Part shown: in pieces, positions 62,584 through 64,000 of the stretch
Position numbering within the stretch: the stretch's first letter is position 1
How the letters are laid out: each line of letters begins with the position of its first letter
Assembly: GCA_003058495.1 (NCBI GenBank)
Contig: QBVC01000025.1
Span: 1 to 64,000, forward strand
DNA from: a gamma proteobacterium symbiont of Ctena orbiculata
Lineage (GTDB): Bacteria; Pseudomonadota; Gammaproteobacteria; Chromatiales; Chromatiaceae
DNA length: 64,000 nucleotides
Direction: 5' to 3'
Position numbers and translations under genes: made by a program
The notes under the pieces: generated by a model
Databases searched by the model: none
The model's input: the letters and a program-made list of their open reading frames with translations, nothing else
Told to the model about the DNA's origin: nothing

Positions 62584-62939
62584 ACTAAAACCTAGTAAAA
62601 CAGTATGTATTATAGAGAGTATAGACCGTATTTTTCGTGGGTGAGTTTCAAGCCTCTTGTGAACGGCGCTCAGCGGGAGGGGATCGGCAGTTGTGCCGCA
62701 ACGCTCATGGGACAGCAGTGAAACGACGGCGGAATCGCCAACGGCATTGCCGCTGCAGCATCGCCATAGGTATAGAAAGCAGTATATATTTCCAATGAAT
62801 AACAGATAGTAAGATTAGTTATCTGATCTGTTTTATAACCTGAACAGGGGATTGCCGGTGCGGGTTCAGTCGACGGCCGCATCCGCTTCAAAGGGAGCCT
62901 GCCGGGTCCTCCGGATCCGGGATCCTGGCCAGAAAAAAA
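62584..62939. other. Intergenic region between hypD and the YiiX-like gene
   Basis: 356 bases, no convincing gene. The left part (62584-62640) is AT-rich and suited to the promoter of the YiiX-fadE-fadD operon. The right part carries GC-rich short palindromes (CCGGATCCGGGATCC near 62912). Confidence 0.5.
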
Positions 62940-64000
62940 TTACGCTTGTTTACGAACCCGAATACCGCCGCTCCACCAGATCCTGCAGGCGCCCTCGTCG
63001 GAGACCATGCAGGGCCCGATGGGTGTCCTCGGGGTGCAGGCCTCGCCATAGAGTCGGCACTGGTTGGGATATTTCCTTCCCAGCACCACCGCGGCGCAGT
63101 CACACCCGGGAGGCATCTCCCCACTGCGTCTGCGCCCGGGTGAGTCGTAGTCGGGAAAGCGCCTGCGTGCATCCCAGCGGGCATAGTCGCTGTTGAGGGC
63201 AAAACCGGAGTCGGGGATGACACCGATGCCGCGCCAGTTGGCGTCGACCACATCCATCGCCGTCGCCAGCTGGGCCTTGGCGCTTGGATTGCCGCCGGGC
63301 CTTACCAGCTCGGGATAGCAGTTATCGAGAAAGCGTCGATCGTCCAGGTATTGCCTGATTACGGAGTAGGTGGCGGCGAGCAGGCTTTCGGGGGTGAAGC
63401 CGGCGACAGCGGCGGGCAACCGGTGGCGCTCCACCACGAACGACCACTCCTCGGGCCCCATCACGGTGGCGACATGCCCGGGTGCGACCAGGGCGTTGAA
63501 GCCCGGTTTGTCGCCACTCAGCAGCATCGCGACGGCCGGCCAGGTGAGTCTGCCGGAGAGCAGGATGGAGAGGTTGTCGGGGATGCCTTCCACCAGCAGC
63601 GAGGCGACGGGGGCGGTGGTGGTTTCGAACCCGGCGGCAAAAAAGACCACCTCTCTTTCAGGGCTGGCCCTGGCGATCTGCAGGGCCTCCACCGGCGAGG
63701 CGATCGGTCGGATGTCGCCACCCGCGGCGTGGGCCTGGTCGAGGGAGCGGGGTTCTCCCTTGGGAACGTTCACCGGCACCCGCAGCATGTCGCCGAAGGC
63801 GACCAGGGTGATCGGTTCCCGCAGCGCCAGCTGCATCGCCTGATAGACATCCTCTTCGGGACAGACGCAGACAGGACAGCCGGGACCCGGTATCAACTCA
63901 ATCTGGGGCGGCAGGGCGCCCCGCAGCCCGGCCTGTGTGATGGAACGTTCATGGCCGCCGCAGACATTCATGATCTTGACCGGCTCCTGCAACGGCAGGT
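62940..64000 (-). CDS. hypD: Hydrogenase maturation protein HypD (5' end outside window)
   Basis: About 353 residues visible. Reading is open to the right edge, so the first 20 or so residues of the usual 365-380 are missing. MNVCGGHERSITQAGLRG (active Cys of the Fe(CN)2CO scaffold), ELIPGPGCPVCVCPEED, FFAAGFETTTAP and the C-terminal iron-sulfur Cys (PPGCDCAAVVLG, YPNQC, CGEAC-like GEAC) are all present. HypD works with HypC to build the Fe(CN)2CO unit of NiFe hydrogenases. Other hyp genes would be expected beyond 64000. Confidence 0.95.
   Translation of the reverse strand, partial: LPLQEPVKIMNVCGGHERSITQAGLRGALPPQIELIPGPGCPVCVCPEEDVYQAMQLALREPITLVAFGDMLRVPVNVPKGEPRSLDQAHAAGGDIRPIASPVEALQIARASPEREVVFFAAGFETTTAPVASLLVEGIPDNLSILLSGRLTWPAVAMLLSGDKPGFNALVAPGHVATVMGPEEWSFVVERHRLPAAVAGFTPESLLAATYSVIRQYLDDRRFLDNCYPELVRPGGNPSAKAQLATAMDVVDANWRGIGVIPDSGFALNSDYARWDARRRFPDYDSPGRRRSGEMPPGCDCAAVVLGRKYPNQCRLYGEACTPRTPIGPCMVSDEGACRIWWSGGIRVRKQA

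Overview
The window reads as a chromosomal segment of a gammaproteobacterium. Gene families and order fit this: yceF (Maf), yceD-rpmF-plsX-fabHDG-acpP-fabF-pabC-mltG-tmk-holB-pilZ-tatD, a gammaproteobacterial FadE, an oadGAB sodium pump and crcB-DUF190-serS. A multiheme electron-transfer locus, a PEP-CTERM protein and a hydrogenase maturation gene suggest a free-living or sediment anaerobe/sulfur-cycle type, possibly Chromatiales-like. That placement is inference.

Layout. 1-4.3 kb is AT-richer accessory DNA: a tandem duplication of a toxin-like C-terminus followed by a small lipoprotein (toxin/immunity-like), a lone lipoprotein, and a PEP-CTERM protein behind a good sigma-54 promoter match. 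4.5-18.3 kb is the most striking region. A Sel1/ankyrin periplasmic protein and a membrane-anchored ferredoxin-flavoprotein lie on the minus strand. Divergent from them, on the plus strand, are a di-heme b-type membrane cytochrome, a 21-heme c-type cytochrome, a giant c-type cytochrome of about 1,650 residues with 67 CxxCH motifs, and a large outer-membrane beta-barrel protein. Together they could carry electrons from NAD(P)H or quinol in the cytoplasm or membrane, through the periplasm, to the cell surface. I regard this as a candidate undescribed extracellular electron conduit. Inside the giant cytochrome there is a hidden 18-heme super-repeat (nine two-heme modules, about 424 residues) present twice in tandem.

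18.4-37.2 kb holds mostly housekeeping and signalling genes: fluoride channel, serS, Bax-inhibitor-1 protein, tRNA-Ser(UGA) with a terminator partly duplicated in a 107-bp direct repeat, htpX, two RRM proteins, an OmpR/histidine-kinase pair, class I aldolase, a YugP-like peptidase, and a REC/degenerate-GGDEF/coiled-coil membrane protein next to an HDOD protein. 37.5-40.8 kb is the oxaloacetate decarboxylase Na+ pump. 40.9-52.4 kb is the conserved fatty-acid synthesis/DNA replication cluster. 52.4-57.2 kb is a three-gene set of OprP-like porin, PhnD-like binding protein and GGDEF-EAL receptor that looks like an anion-sensing module. 57.2-62.6 kb holds acyl-CoA synthetase, acyl-CoA dehydrogenase and a YiiX-like permuted NlpC/P60 enzyme for fatty-acid or lipid metabolism. 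The right edge cuts a hypD gene.

All functions are from reading motifs by eye. No database search, structure prediction or alignment program was run.
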